Positions 54,601 through 64,000 of a DNA stretch of 64,000 nt are shown piece after piece. Position 1 is the first letter of the stretch. Each line of letters opens with the position of its first letter. The stretch lies in contig OX637795.1 of NCBI GenBank assembly GCA_951802425.1, positions 4,196,501 to 4,260,500 on the forward strand. The letters are read 5' to 3'. Below the pieces are notes generated by a model. It was given only the letters and a program-made list of their open reading frames with translations, ran no database searches and was not told the origin of the DNA. The translations under genes and the position numbers were made by a program. The DNA comes from Clavaria fumosa (Eukaryota; Basidiomycota; Agaricomycetes; Agaricales; Clavariaceae).

Positions 54601-56309
54601 TGTCCATCCCACATTTAAGGCCTCTTGCATGGCTAGAGGGTTCTTGGAAGATGACAATGAGTGGATTCTCTGCTTGCAGGATGCCAGCACCATGCAGACT
54701 GGCAAACAGCTCAGGTCTCTCTTTGCCATCATCCTCAGAGACTGTCAGCCTGCTCAGCCTGAGCAGCTGTGGATGCAATTCAGGGAGTTTGTATGTGATG
54801 ATCTGAGGCATACCCTTAGGAGACTTGGCAGGGATAACCCTACTGAAGAGGATGCCTTTGATTATGGTCTCCACCTCATTGACGTTTTGCTGCACTCAAG
54901 CAACAAGTCTCTCTCAGACTATCCTCCCATGCCCCTCCCCCACATGGACTGGCAGCACTTGGTGGGCAATAGGCTCATTGCAGAGCAGAGTGACTATGAT
55001 GTGGTCCATGAGCAGAGCATGGCAGACCAGCAGATTCCCATGCTCAATGAGGAGCAAAGGCATGCATTTGATCAGATCATGGATGCAGTCACCTCCAAGT
55101 CTGGACATTGCTTCTTCCTTAATGGCCCTGGTGGAACTGGCAAAACCTTTGTTTACAAGACACTCTGTCATGCATTGAGAGCCCAGGGGAAGATTGTGAT
55201 TTGTGTGGCCTCCTCTGGAATTGCAGCTTTGCTTCTAAAGGGTGGAAGGACTGCCCATTCCAGGTTCAAGATTCCACTTCAGGTTCATGAATCCTCTACC
55301 TGTGCAATCAGGAGGAATAGTATGGAGGCAGAGCTTTTCCAGGCAGCTCACTTAATCATCTGGGATGAGGTGCCCATGCAACATCGTCATATTCCAGAGG
55401 CTGTCAATAACACTCTGCAGGACATTAGGGCCTGTGACAAGTTATTTGGAGGTCTCACAGTGGTCTTTGGTGGTGATTTCCAGCAGACTTTGCCAGTCAT
55501 TGTGAGGGGTTCCAGGCCTCAAATTGTGGGTGCTTGCATTCAAAGGTCTACCTTCTGGAGGCAGCTCTCCATCCTCACCCTCAAGAGGAACATGAGGCTG
55601 GGCTTGGATGCTGCTGAGCAAGACTTTGCTCAGTGGCAACTGGATGTAGGACATGGGAAACACACAGATACAGATGACAATGTCACCCTCCCTGACTCCT
55701 TCCACTGTGCAGAGAACAGCCTGCAGTCCTTGGTGCAGTCTACATACCCTGAAATTGATCAGCTCCCCCACCCTCCTGACAACTACTTTTGTGAGAGGAT
55801 GCTGCTCACTGCCAGAAATGAGGATGTACACAGGATCAATGCTCATGTCCTGCAGAGCTTTCCTGGAGATGCACAAACATTTATTTGTGCAGACTCTATT
55901 GAATCAAGAGGTGATGAGCAGGACTCAATCCTATATCCTGTGGAGTACCTCAATGCCATCAATGCTTCTGGCCTTCCCTTAGCTGAATTGACTCTGAAGC
56001 TTGGCTGTCCTTTAATGATCTTGAGGAACCTCAATCCTGGCCAAGGGGTGTGCAATGGGACCAGAGGGATCTTGACCAAGATGACCAGGAGGGTGCTTGA
56101 GGTCAGACTTTTGAGTGGAGACAATGCTGGGCAGTGCATCCTTATACCTTGCATTACTCTCTCTCCATCAGACCTCCAGCTCCCATTTCAGCTTCGTCGA
56201 CATCAGTTCCCTGTCTGTGTTGCCTTTGCCATGACCATCAACAAGTCTCAAGGGCAATCAGTGAAGCATGTTGGATTGGCTCTGCAGACTCCTGTCTTCA
56301 CTCATGGAC
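51627..56309 (+). pseudogene. Helitron RepHel, copy E, 3' end removed by LTR insertion
   Basis: Proposed exons: 51627-51628, 51682-54499 and 54560 onward, with introns 51629-51681 (53 nt, splits the ATG) and 54500-54559 (60 nt). The frame is open throughout. The Pro-rich N-terminus is about 27 residues longer than in copy C (about 51,890-52,020). HUH motif PHIHM (near 53,620), KYIFKYIYKGHDR (near 54,020, consensus form) and Walker A GPGGTGKT (near 55,125) are all present. At 56309, after FTHG, the LTR of element 2 replaces about 41 codons including FYVAVSR. Before that insertion this was probably a functional gene. Confidence 0.9.
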
Positions 56310-58820
56310 TGTAAGGATAATCGAATTTCCTTACATAATTATCACTGTGAAGCGCCTGGCATTTAGCGCCCACAACCCAAGCGCTCACTTTGAGCGCCTA
56401 CTGGATTAAGCGCCCGTCCAGCGCGCATCCGCTTAGTAATAGGTCCGCGCCAATATGACTCTAAGCGCCCATATTAGCGCCGGTATTACTTAAGCATAAT
56501 TGGTGCTTAGTAAAGCAAGGCTTGAGCTCAGCTCGCCCACGTGGAACATCAAGCCACGTGACTAATGGCTCGCATGGACTATAGAACACCCATGCACCTA
56601 TTGGACTTAACTTGTCCCTAATCGTGCCGAGGACCGGCTAGGTACGGCACCTAGTCCGAGAAGCCCAAGTGTTAGGCACACCCAAAAGGGCAACGACCAT
56701 AAGCGCCGGACCAGCGCTTATGCCTACACGTGACCGGACCGACTTCCATAAAGTCCGGATCACAGGCAGTGACAATAACAAGGGAACTCCCACAGAGAGC
56801 TTCTGTGACTGATGAAAGACCACACTAGGAAGGCACCCTGGTCTGTGCGCGCTGCGGACAGTCAGCAACCACGCTTCTTAGGCACATGTTCCCGTGCCTT
56901 GTGATATAGAAGCAGTGTTGTACCGCATGGACCATGATAAGGAGATAAGGCCCATTAGTATAAGTAGTCAGTCGTTCAGACGTCTTAGTTCCCTCGTCTT
57001 CGACCTGGTCTATACCTGACCAGCTCCTGTCTGTAGTAGAGACTCCCCGTAGTTGCCTATAGATTTCGTTACCCCCGACTTCGACTCCGGGCTCCTGAGA
57101 CTGAGTCGCACCGCAACCCCAGTTGAGCTGGTGGCCGGTCGCTGACAAAAGGTCGAAGACCTCGCCGACGCACCGACCGCGACGAAGCGGACGGCACTCG
57201 GGTTCTAGCTGAACGAGAAAAAGAAAGGTAAGTCCTCTAGTCGCAGCCTGAGAAACTGACGACGTGCAGGATAGAGGCGGCATGCGCAGATGCGCCGAAA
57301 CAGGCAGCGACCAACATGCGACGGCCAACGACGGCCAGCGGGAAGATCGACGCGTGCTGTACACACCCGGACGACAACCGCCCCACCCTTGCCCCCGACT
57401 AACTTATGATTCCGGTTCACCCCAACCGAAGCGCCCACCGACCGCCGGCACGACTCGACTGCCATCGACATTCGACCGACGAAGAATCCGACCAACACGA
57501 GGACCTGGCCTCCCCGGCAGCAGAGGTTTCTAAGCTAAGTGTAGTAGGATTAGGAGGCGCGGACCTGGAAAGACCAGCCGCCCTCTAATTTTGTATTGTA
57601 ACATACAGGCCAAGAACGGGGCCCTGTAAATAATTAAATTAGTAGAATTAAATTCTGTAGACCTCCCCGCCTTCTGCCTCCCTTGAGGTGCAAAGAAGGG
57701 GAGAAGGGATCACTGGCCCCCTTAAGGGGTGGAGTTCCACCTGGACCACCGTTCGGACCCAGGCTATAAAAAGTTTAGTAGTACTATTCGAATAGTTCTT
57801 GGATATAAGAAAAATTCGAATATATTACTATACTATAATAGGAAACTGTGGATCGCGATTCCAGCCCATTGAGTATGTGTGCCCGATGGACGCAGGGTCC
57901 GGAACGCTCTTTGCGCCTTAGGCTTTTTTGCCGGGGCCAGGGTTGCAATCCTATAAAACCCAATGCATAGCTCCAGGGTGTTTCACACAGAAATTTGTGG
58001 AAGGCCAAGGGAAATGTCGGAGCTCGGCTCAGCCGGCTTAAACCGCCCGACCGCTTACCTAAGGCAAGGTGGAGCAGCGCCAAGAGAGCTGGGGTGTCTA
58101 CCTCGGTCCCTCTTTCCTATCAAGGATAAAGCTTATAGTGGAGCCCCCTGAAAAGGGAGGTCATGGGACTTATCCACCCAACGAAATTCAGGACTTGGGT
58201 AAACCAAGACAAATCCTGATCAAAGTCCACTATAAGATTTGAAGCGAAATAGTGACAGCTAGTTGCTAGCTTATCCGTGTAAGTGTGGCAGGATCGCACC
58301 GAAAAGATAAGGAACTAGTGGCGCTGACGTAGCAGAGGCTTAGTTTCGACTATGCTGATCACTATCCAGATTAGTCTACTCTAGAGTTACCATGAAATAT
58401 GGGTCAGGGATTAATCCCCCCTATAAAACTCTGGAGAGTAAACTGCTCTGTATGTGGAGACGAGCCCCACCAGCTCTCAGGGGTAATCTTACCCTGGGAA
58501 GCTGACCCCCGAAAGATAGTCATACCACCACCACACATGGACTAAAAATCACGGGACACACTGGGAGAACCACCTCCCACGGGACGATATTATTATCAAT
58601 ATTTATGCAAGACCAACGCAATAGACGCCAGCAGGACCATACCCAGAGCTGACGTCCACTATGACGTTAAACTGGACGTCCGCAACGACGAGAAACTAGT
58701 GGGGGACCTAGTCCCGCGGACTGCTTAACTGCAGCCCGCACCCACACCCACCTTATATGATATACACCAGACAGCTCTACATAACGAATAAAACCTGCCC
58801 CCCGGCGATCGCGTTGAGCC
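56310..58820 (+). promoter_or_regulatory. 5' LTR and leader of element 2
   Basis: It starts with TGTAAGGA, mirrored nearby by TCCTTACA. About ten AGCGCC/AAGCGC motifs cluster in 56,350-56,710. A TATA-like TATAAG lies at 56959-56964, so transcription could start near 56,985. A GTAAGT (57,228) could be a splice donor in the leader. The remaining sequence up to 58,820 has no recognisable gene. The LTR end and primer-binding site are not identified. Confidence 0.6.
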
Positions 58821-59213
58821 TTGCTCCACACCCACTTTTGTAAAGTCACATTACAAAAGAAAGAAAAAACGGAAAACCTCTTTGTCCGACCCTTTGTGGG
58901 CAATTTTCCCTTCTTGGAAGATTGCCTACACGTAAAGTCTTGCCCCGGGAAAGTTACCCTTTTCCCAAGACAAGGCTATCCCCCATCAAGGGAAAGACAA
59001 GGAGCATACTGCTCCTGCTCCCAGCTGAGACGCCGGCTAGGAGATAATAAACAAGGCGTCCTCCAATACATCGACTTTCGTCTGGAAACAGCGAAAGCCG
59101 TCCAAACCATTTGTGGTCAACTTCGAAAGGAGTCTCACGACCACAACTCACAAAATCACCTCTGGGAAGAAGAAGGTCCGTGGTTGGACTACTTCCCGGA
59201 GATACCCGAAATC

Positions 59214-59726
59214 ATGGTAGATCCTCCGTGCTCCCCACCGGATCATCTACATATAAAAGTCCCCGTCCGTGGTTCCTTGTGGATTGTAGATTCACAAGGA
59301 CAAATAAACATAGTCCCAGACCTAAGAAGCCAAGATGAGCTTCATGGGTCTAGGTGGTGGTCAACGTGGTGGTGCCGGCAAAGGCACCAGAGGCAAAGGG
59401 AAGCAGAGGGAGAATCCCGAGGGGCCGCAAACGCCCTTACCCCCTCGAGGCCCGCCCCCTCCGCCTCGCTCTCGCCGTCCGTCCCGCGCCCCCTCACAGG
59501 CATCGCAGGGCGGAGCACCCCAGCCACCACCACAGCCACCACAGCCGGACCCTCAAGGATCTGGCCCAGAGCCAGAACAAACACAGCCGCCGCCGGACCC
59601 TCCCGACGACGACGAAGAGTCGATGAGGATGGGTTCCCTATATGGGACCCCGCCCCATACGACGAGGGTCTCACCGACCCCACGACTGACCCCCGGGCCG
59701 ACCCCCCACCACCCTACGAGTGGTGA
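59214..59726 (+). CDS. Hypothetical ORF overlapping gag (element 2)
   Basis: It is open from about 58,821 and has its first in-frame ATG at 59214, giving 170 aa. It is in a different frame from gag and overlaps it by about 390 nt. It ends in an acidic, proline-rich tail with a PPPPY motif, reminiscent of late-domain or WW-binding sequences. No known domain was recognised. It could be a real leader protein, an alternative gag N-terminus, or chance in GC-rich sequence. Confidence 0.3.
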   Translation: MVDPPCSPPDHLHIKVPVRGSLWIVDSQGQINIVPDLRSQDELHGSRWWSTWWCRQRHQRQREAEGESRGAANALTPSRPAPSASLSPSVPRPLTGIAGRSTPATTTATTAGPSRIWPRARTNTAAAGPSRRRRRVDEDGFPIWDPAPYDEGLTDPTTDPRADPPPPYEW

Positions 59727-60798
59727 AGGGCGGCTAAAACTTACACCGCCGTCTCCATTTGATGGAGACAAGAAAAAATTCAAGGGTTTCCTCAGGAGAC
59801 TCAAACTATACTTCGCAGCTGACTCGGCTCAGTTTGCGAACCCCGTCAATAGAGTCATCCTGACTCTATCACTCTGCAGTGAGGGGTCTGCAGAAACCTG
59901 GGCTCAAAATATCCAGGACAAATATGACTACGATGGCTGGCCATCGTGGGGACTTTTCCTGGAGCATTTTAAGCTCCGCTTTGAGGACAGGAGCAACCAG
60001 GAGGATGCCTTCATTGCCCTGGACAACCTCAACTTCCGCTCTGGAAAAGCGGAAGAGTACTTCGACAGGTTCGAAGAACTAGCAATTGCCGTGGACATTG
60101 ACCCTGGACTCTTGGTCAATTTCCCCTTTGTAAAACAAATATTGGAGAGACAGGTCTCTCGCAATATTATAAAAACAATTTACTCAATGGGATTGATTCC
60201 CACTAGTTATACGCAGTACAAACTGCGCATAACCAACATCGATGAGTCCGACACTCGGTTTAAAACCCGAATTGAAGGACTCGAGAGACAAGCGAGAGGA
60301 CGACTAGCCCCTAGTGGGAAAGTCGTTGTGCCTATGAGAGTGGCACCTAAACCCCCTATGTGGAGTAAGCCTCCACCTAGGTACACCACCCCTGGCAGGC
60401 CAGCACCTCCAGCGGTAGCACCCGCAGCTCCCCCCACCTACAAACAAGCAGTGAACCCGAAAGGGCTGCCCACTTGTCACAGGTGTGGGAAGACTGGACA
60501 CTTCATCAAGGATTGTCCAGTCCCAGGACCCCCTGGAGGGGTAAAAGCACGCGCCCTCGACGGCATTGACGAGGCCGAAGAGGAAACTCCTCAGGAAGAA
60601 CAACCTGAGGAGGAAGAGGATGAAACCCCTCAGCACGAATACGCTGAGGAGGTAGACGTGGAAGAAGTCTGCGAAGAAAACGCAGCCCTGAAGGACCATG
60701 TGCGGCTCCTTCAGGAACAAATCGCACAACTGACCCAGGCGGTCAGAGAACTACAAGGAGCAAGCTCCTCACAGGATTTTCACGGAGCCAGGAAGTGA
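59335..60798 (+). CDS. gag: Gag polyprotein of LTR element 2
   Basis: 487 aa. A Gly/Arg-rich start and a long Pro-rich region (to about 135) are followed by a capsid domain (about 140-300; LKLYFAADSAQFANPVNRVI and the EEYFDRFEELAIAVDI segment), a basic/Pro-rich linker, a CCHC zinc knuckle from Cys381 (CHRCGKTGHFIKDC), and an acidic tail with a coiled-coil-like end. TGA at 60796-60798. The pol frame overlaps by about 140 nt in the -1 phase. Confidence 0.93.
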   Translation: MSFMGLGGGQRGGAGKGTRGKGKQRENPEGPQTPLPPRGPPPPPRSRRPSRAPSQASQGGAPQPPPQPPQPDPQGSGPEPEQTQPPPDPPDDDEESMRMGSLYGTPPHTTRVSPTPRLTPGPTPHHPTSGEGRLKLTPPSPFDGDKKKFKGFLRRLKLYFAADSAQFANPVNRVILTLSLCSEGSAETWAQNIQDKYDYDGWPSWGLFLEHFKLRFEDRSNQEDAFIALDNLNFRSGKAEEYFDRFEELAIAVDIDPGLLVNFPFVKQILERQVSRNIIKTIYSMGLIPTSYTQYKLRITNIDESDTRFKTRIEGLERQARGRLAPSGKVVVPMRVAPKPPMWSKPPPRYTTPGRPAPPAVAPAAPPTYKQAVNPKGLPTCHRCGKTGHFIKDCPVPGPPGGVKARALDGIDEAEEETPQEEQPEEEEDETPQHEYAEEVDVEEVCEENAALKDHVRLLQEQIAQLTQAVRELQGASSSQDFHGARK

Positions 60799-63700
60799 GC
60801 GCACCCACCAAGGCGCCTGGCCCCCTATACCCAACTCACCATAGTGTCACGGACTACAATACTGGAAGTAGCTCGAATGTAGACAATTCACTTACAAAAA
60901 TTACAAAAAGCAATAGTGTAGTACAGAAGTATGCCAAAAAGGAAAGCAACCACGCTTCCCTAAGTATGGTGAATATTACTACACTCCGGAAAGAAAGCGA
61001 ATCGGACTACTTTACGTATCATTTTCTTCCAAATAATTTAGTTGAAATCCGTAGCATCTTCCACACACTTGGTGAGACTGGTGCGAAAACTGAGGATCCT
61101 GTGAAACCTCCAAAAACAGACATAATACCCTGTGCTGGCAGGAAATGTCTGGAAGTAGAAATCAGCCTTCGGCAAGGGATAAATGCCACCCCAGTCAAAG
61201 TACTAGCCCTGATTGATTCAGGCTGTACTATCTCCATCATGGACCAGCAATGGGCTAAAGAGCAAGAGCTCATCACTACCCCATTAGCTAAGCCCATGAA
61301 AGCCCGACTGGCAGACGGAAGTTGGAGTGCAAATGAAGCCACCAATTCTGTAAGAACTACAGTGCTCATCGGCCAGCATCATGTTCAGGAAATGGAATTT
61401 CCTCTGTTCAATACTGGCTCGAGCAAAGTCTATTTGGGCTATGATTGGTTGAAAAATAACCACCCCCAAATAAACTGGGGAGAGCGCTGGATTGCACTCC
61501 CTAGATGGGACTCTTCTTTAGTGGCCACCATCGCAATAAACGTAATTGATGTTGACTTCCTTCCAGACCTAATGAAGGAATTCCCCACCGTTTTTAGCGA
61601 TGCCATATTCAAAAAGGGAGCTATAAGCCGACCTGGCTTTGATATGCACATAGAGTTGAAGCCTGGTGCTCAACCTTTCAGGTCGAAACTATACCCTATG
61701 AACCCCGAGCACACCCAGAAGTGCCAAGAGTATCTCGATCAGGCTCTTGCTCGAGGACACATCGAAGAATGTAGACACACAGAATGGTCATCACCCTTCT
61801 TCTTTAAAAAGGAAATGCAAAGGGATGGATCTTATAGACTAAGACCCATAGTCGATTACACGAAGTTGAACGACTTAACTGTCAAGAACAGTTACCCCCT
61901 TCCTTTAATAAGGGACCTCGTTGATGGAATCGGCGATGATGACCTTTATACGCTACTCGATGCATTATGGGGGTTCCATAATATCCCTATGGACAAGAGG
62001 TCACAGCTGCTTGCAGCTTTTTGTACAGTTTTCGGTAACTTTATACCGAAAGTCATGCAGTTCGGAATGTGCAATGCGCCTAGCCAATTCCAAGGCATGA
62101 TGAATAAGGCGTTAGAAAAGGAAATCGCTACTGGACATGTGAAAGTATACGTCGACGACATACTGATTCACACTAAAAGTTCAGAAAAGGATTTCCACCA
62201 TTCTCTCGTGAGGCGAGTCCTCACAGCACTGCGAGAATTTAGTTTGTGCGTGAGACCAGAGAAATGTGAATTTGAGGTTAACAGGACTACATACCTTGGA
62301 TTGATTATATCCAAAGGGAAGATTGAACTGTCACCAAAAAAGTGCAGTGGGATCCAGGATTGGCCCATCCTGAAAAACCTCAAAGAACTCCAAAAATTCA
62401 TAGGTCTCCTAAACTATTATAGGAGGTTCATCCCAAACTTCTCGAAGGTCACCAAACCCTTGCATGAACTTACAGGGTTGGAACCATGGGCGTGGACACC
62501 CGTATGCCAGGCAGCCTTTGATGAGCTCAAAAGGCTCTTGATGAACCCCCCAGTGCTACATTCCCCACTCGAAAGAGGCCAGTTCCGAATCGAGTGTGAT
62601 GCTAGTAACTATGCGACCAGTGCCATTCTTTCGCAAAAAGACGAAAGCGGAAAATGGCACCCCATAGATTACTTAAGCCAGGGAATGTCCTCCGCTGAGC
62701 GGAATTATGAGATTTACGATAAAGAATTGATGTCGATCATCAGAGCTTTTCGTGAGTGGTCCAAGTGGCTTTTGTCACCGCCAGACCCTGTAGAAGTCTG
62801 GACCGACCACCAGAATCTCCTATATTTTCGGAAACCTCAGAACCTCAATGGTAGACAGGCCAGATGGATGATGGAGCTCCAAAACTATAACTATACGCTC
62901 CATCACATAAAAGGAAAGAACAACGGCCGTGCCAATCTTCTTTCCCGAAGGCCTGGACACGATGAGGGACACAATGACAATAAAGATGTCACCCTCATCA
63001 AACCTGAGCATCTGAGAGTCCGAAATATAGTATCAATTGGACCGGACTCCAATCTAGAAAAACAAATAAAAGCCGCAACCAAGAAATCCCCCCCTACCGA
63101 GGTAGGACGCTACTGGTTAGAGACCAGTGAGGGTTTCTGGATGCACAAAAACAGACTGTGGATTCCTCCGGACACAGCCCTCCGAGAGAGGATAATTCGG
63201 AGTCACCATGACACCCTGCTCGCAGGACATCCAGGTCCTGAAAGGACCCGTGAGCTAATTGAGCGTAATTACTGGTGGCAGGAACTCTGCCAGGATACCC
63301 TCAAGTACGCACATGCCTGCGACTGGTGTCAGAGAAACAAGGTGGACCGGACTAAGCGAGCTAATCCGCTCCACCCGCACGCCATCCCACCTGGACCGTG
63401 GGAAGAAATCACATGGGACATAATTGGACCAATTCCTAAGTCCAAGTCCTGTGATGGAATCTTAGTAATCGTAGACCGATTCACTAAGCGCCTCATACTG
63501 CAGGCAGTAAAGATGAAACTCACCACGGACGAGGCCTTAGCCATCCTCCGTGATAGAGTATTCAGGGAGCATGGACTCCCTAAAAAGATAATCAGTGACA
63601 GAGACAGGAGGTTTACCTCCGCGCTCATCACTGCCTTTTATAAAGCCATGGGGATTCAGGCAAATCCCTCCACGGCTTATCGTCCGCAGACAGACGGACA

Positions 63701-64000
63701 GTCCGAGCGGACCAATCAGGAAATTGAAACTTTCCTGAGGCACTACATTACACACCGCCAGGACGATTGGACAACTTGGCTGCCTACAGCCGAGTTCTCC
63801 TATAATGATAAGGTGAACTCCGCGACGGGGTATACACCTTTCTACTTAGACTTTGGGAGACACCCTTGGAAAGGAGAAATCTCAAAGAAGTCCACCGACG
63901 TACCACATGTGGATAAACTCGTCGAGGACTTATTAGAGGCTAGAGAGAAAGCTAGACTTTCTCTTGAAAAGGCAGCGGAGCAAATGAAGCTCCAATACAA
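60798..64000 (+). CDS. pol: Pol polyprotein of LTR element 2 (protease-RT-RNase H-integrase), partial
   Basis: The -1 frame relative to gag is open from about 60,655 to the window edge, with no stop from 60798 to 64000 (over 1,060 codons). In order: protease ALIDSGCT (near 61,210) and YLGYDWL; reverse transcriptase with motif A LLDALWGF (near 61,955), FGMCNAPSQF and catalytic YVDD (62148-62159); RNase H IECDASNYA (near 62,590) and WTDHQNLLYF; integrase HHCC finger (H-X-H-type AGHPG region near 63,205-63,330, CDWCQ) and DDE core (WDIIGP near 63,415, SDRDRRF near 63,593, ERTNQE near 63,708). How pol is translated is unclear: no obvious slippery heptamer just before the gag stop. The C-terminus is outside the window. 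Confidence 0.95.

Larger units (their letters stand above)
42509..56309 (+). mobile_element. Helitron unit H8, autonomous type, split by LTR elements
   Basis: The unit lacks its first 60 bp or so. It then has the 5' subterminal region with the hairpin (42856-42873), a diverged intron-like array, the RepHel leader (interrupted at 46578/51498 by LTR element 1), and RepHel copy E, which is cut at 56309 by LTR element 2. Its 3' end lies beyond the window. It diverges more from H5 than H2 does. Confidence 0.85.
56310..64000 (+). mobile_element. LTR retrotransposon 2, Ty3/gypsy, right-truncated by window
   Basis: It begins TGTAAGGATAATCG exactly where the helicase reading breaks off. It contains an LTR/leader region, gag (59335-60798) and an uninterrupted pol through integrase at the window edge. 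The 3' LTR and the target duplication are outside, so the 5' LTR's right boundary cannot be fixed. No frame-breaking mutations are seen, so the copy looks young and possibly active. Confidence 0.9.

Noticed and set aside
57228..57269. Possible 42-nt intron in the leader of LTR element 2
   Set aside because: A GTAAGT and a GTGCAG are present, but the length is short and no branch site is clear. Mentioned only as a possible donor in the leader.
61019..63755. Short - strand frames across pol of element 2
   Set aside because: They are shadows of the continuous + strand pol reading frame, which carries all expected motifs.

Overview
The window looks like a transposon-packed region of a filamentous fungus, most likely an agaricomycete basidiomycete. 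The inference rests on the 53- and 60-nt GT-AG introns, Helitrons of the fungal Rep plus PIF1-helicase type, Ty3/gypsy elements with CCHC gag proteins, a degraded Zn2Cys6-like gene, and CpG-to-TpG decay between LTRs. I see no ordinary host gene.

Main reading: positions 1 to about 56,309 form a head-to-tail concatemer of at least eight Helitron (rolling-circle transposon) units on the + strand. Each unit starts with TC plus an ATTAAAYGAGGACG-like 5' end. Each ends with a 7-bp stem-loop (CTTGCAG-TGT-CTGCAAG), GGTTTTTG and CTAG. At 6379/6380, 15494/15495, 21455/21456, 26390/26391, 35732/35733 and 37595/37596 the CTAG end of one unit touches the TC end of the next with no host base between. A seventh junction near 42,508 is damaged. 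Units: H1 (1-6379, internally inverted), H2 (6454-15494, internally inverted), H3 (15495-21455, no gene), H4 (21456-26390, deletion derivative), H5 (26391-35732, complete), H6 (35733-37595, short), H7 (37596-42508, copy of H4), H8 (from 42509, autonomous type, split by two LTR retrotransposons). H3-H4-H5 and H6-H7-H8 form a higher-order repeat offset by about 16.1 kb. H2 and H5 interiors form an inverted repeat with 8.44-kb arms.

Only H5 carries a RepHel gene that reads through (about 1530 aa after removing two introns): an HUH Rep nuclease followed by a PIF1-type helicase. The copies in H1, H2 and H8 are broken by deletions, nonsense mutation, a 740-bp hAT element (H1) or an LTR insertion (H8). 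In all four copies the start codon appears to be assembled by splicing (AT|GTAAGT...CAG|GTCT). Upstream of RepHel, and also in the gene-less units, is a 2-2.6 kb array of intron-like modules: GTGCGYCC or GTACGTCC donors, CT-rich tracts, CAG acceptors, and short GAC/GGC-rich exon-like segments.

LTR element 1 (46579-51497, TSD GTGTG) has gag and protease in a -1 frame but no RT or integrase, plus an antisense Zn2Cys6/coiled-coil pseudogene. LTR element 2 starts at 56310 inside the H8 helicase. It carries gag and an uninterrupted pol (protease, RT, RNase H, integrase) that runs off the right edge.
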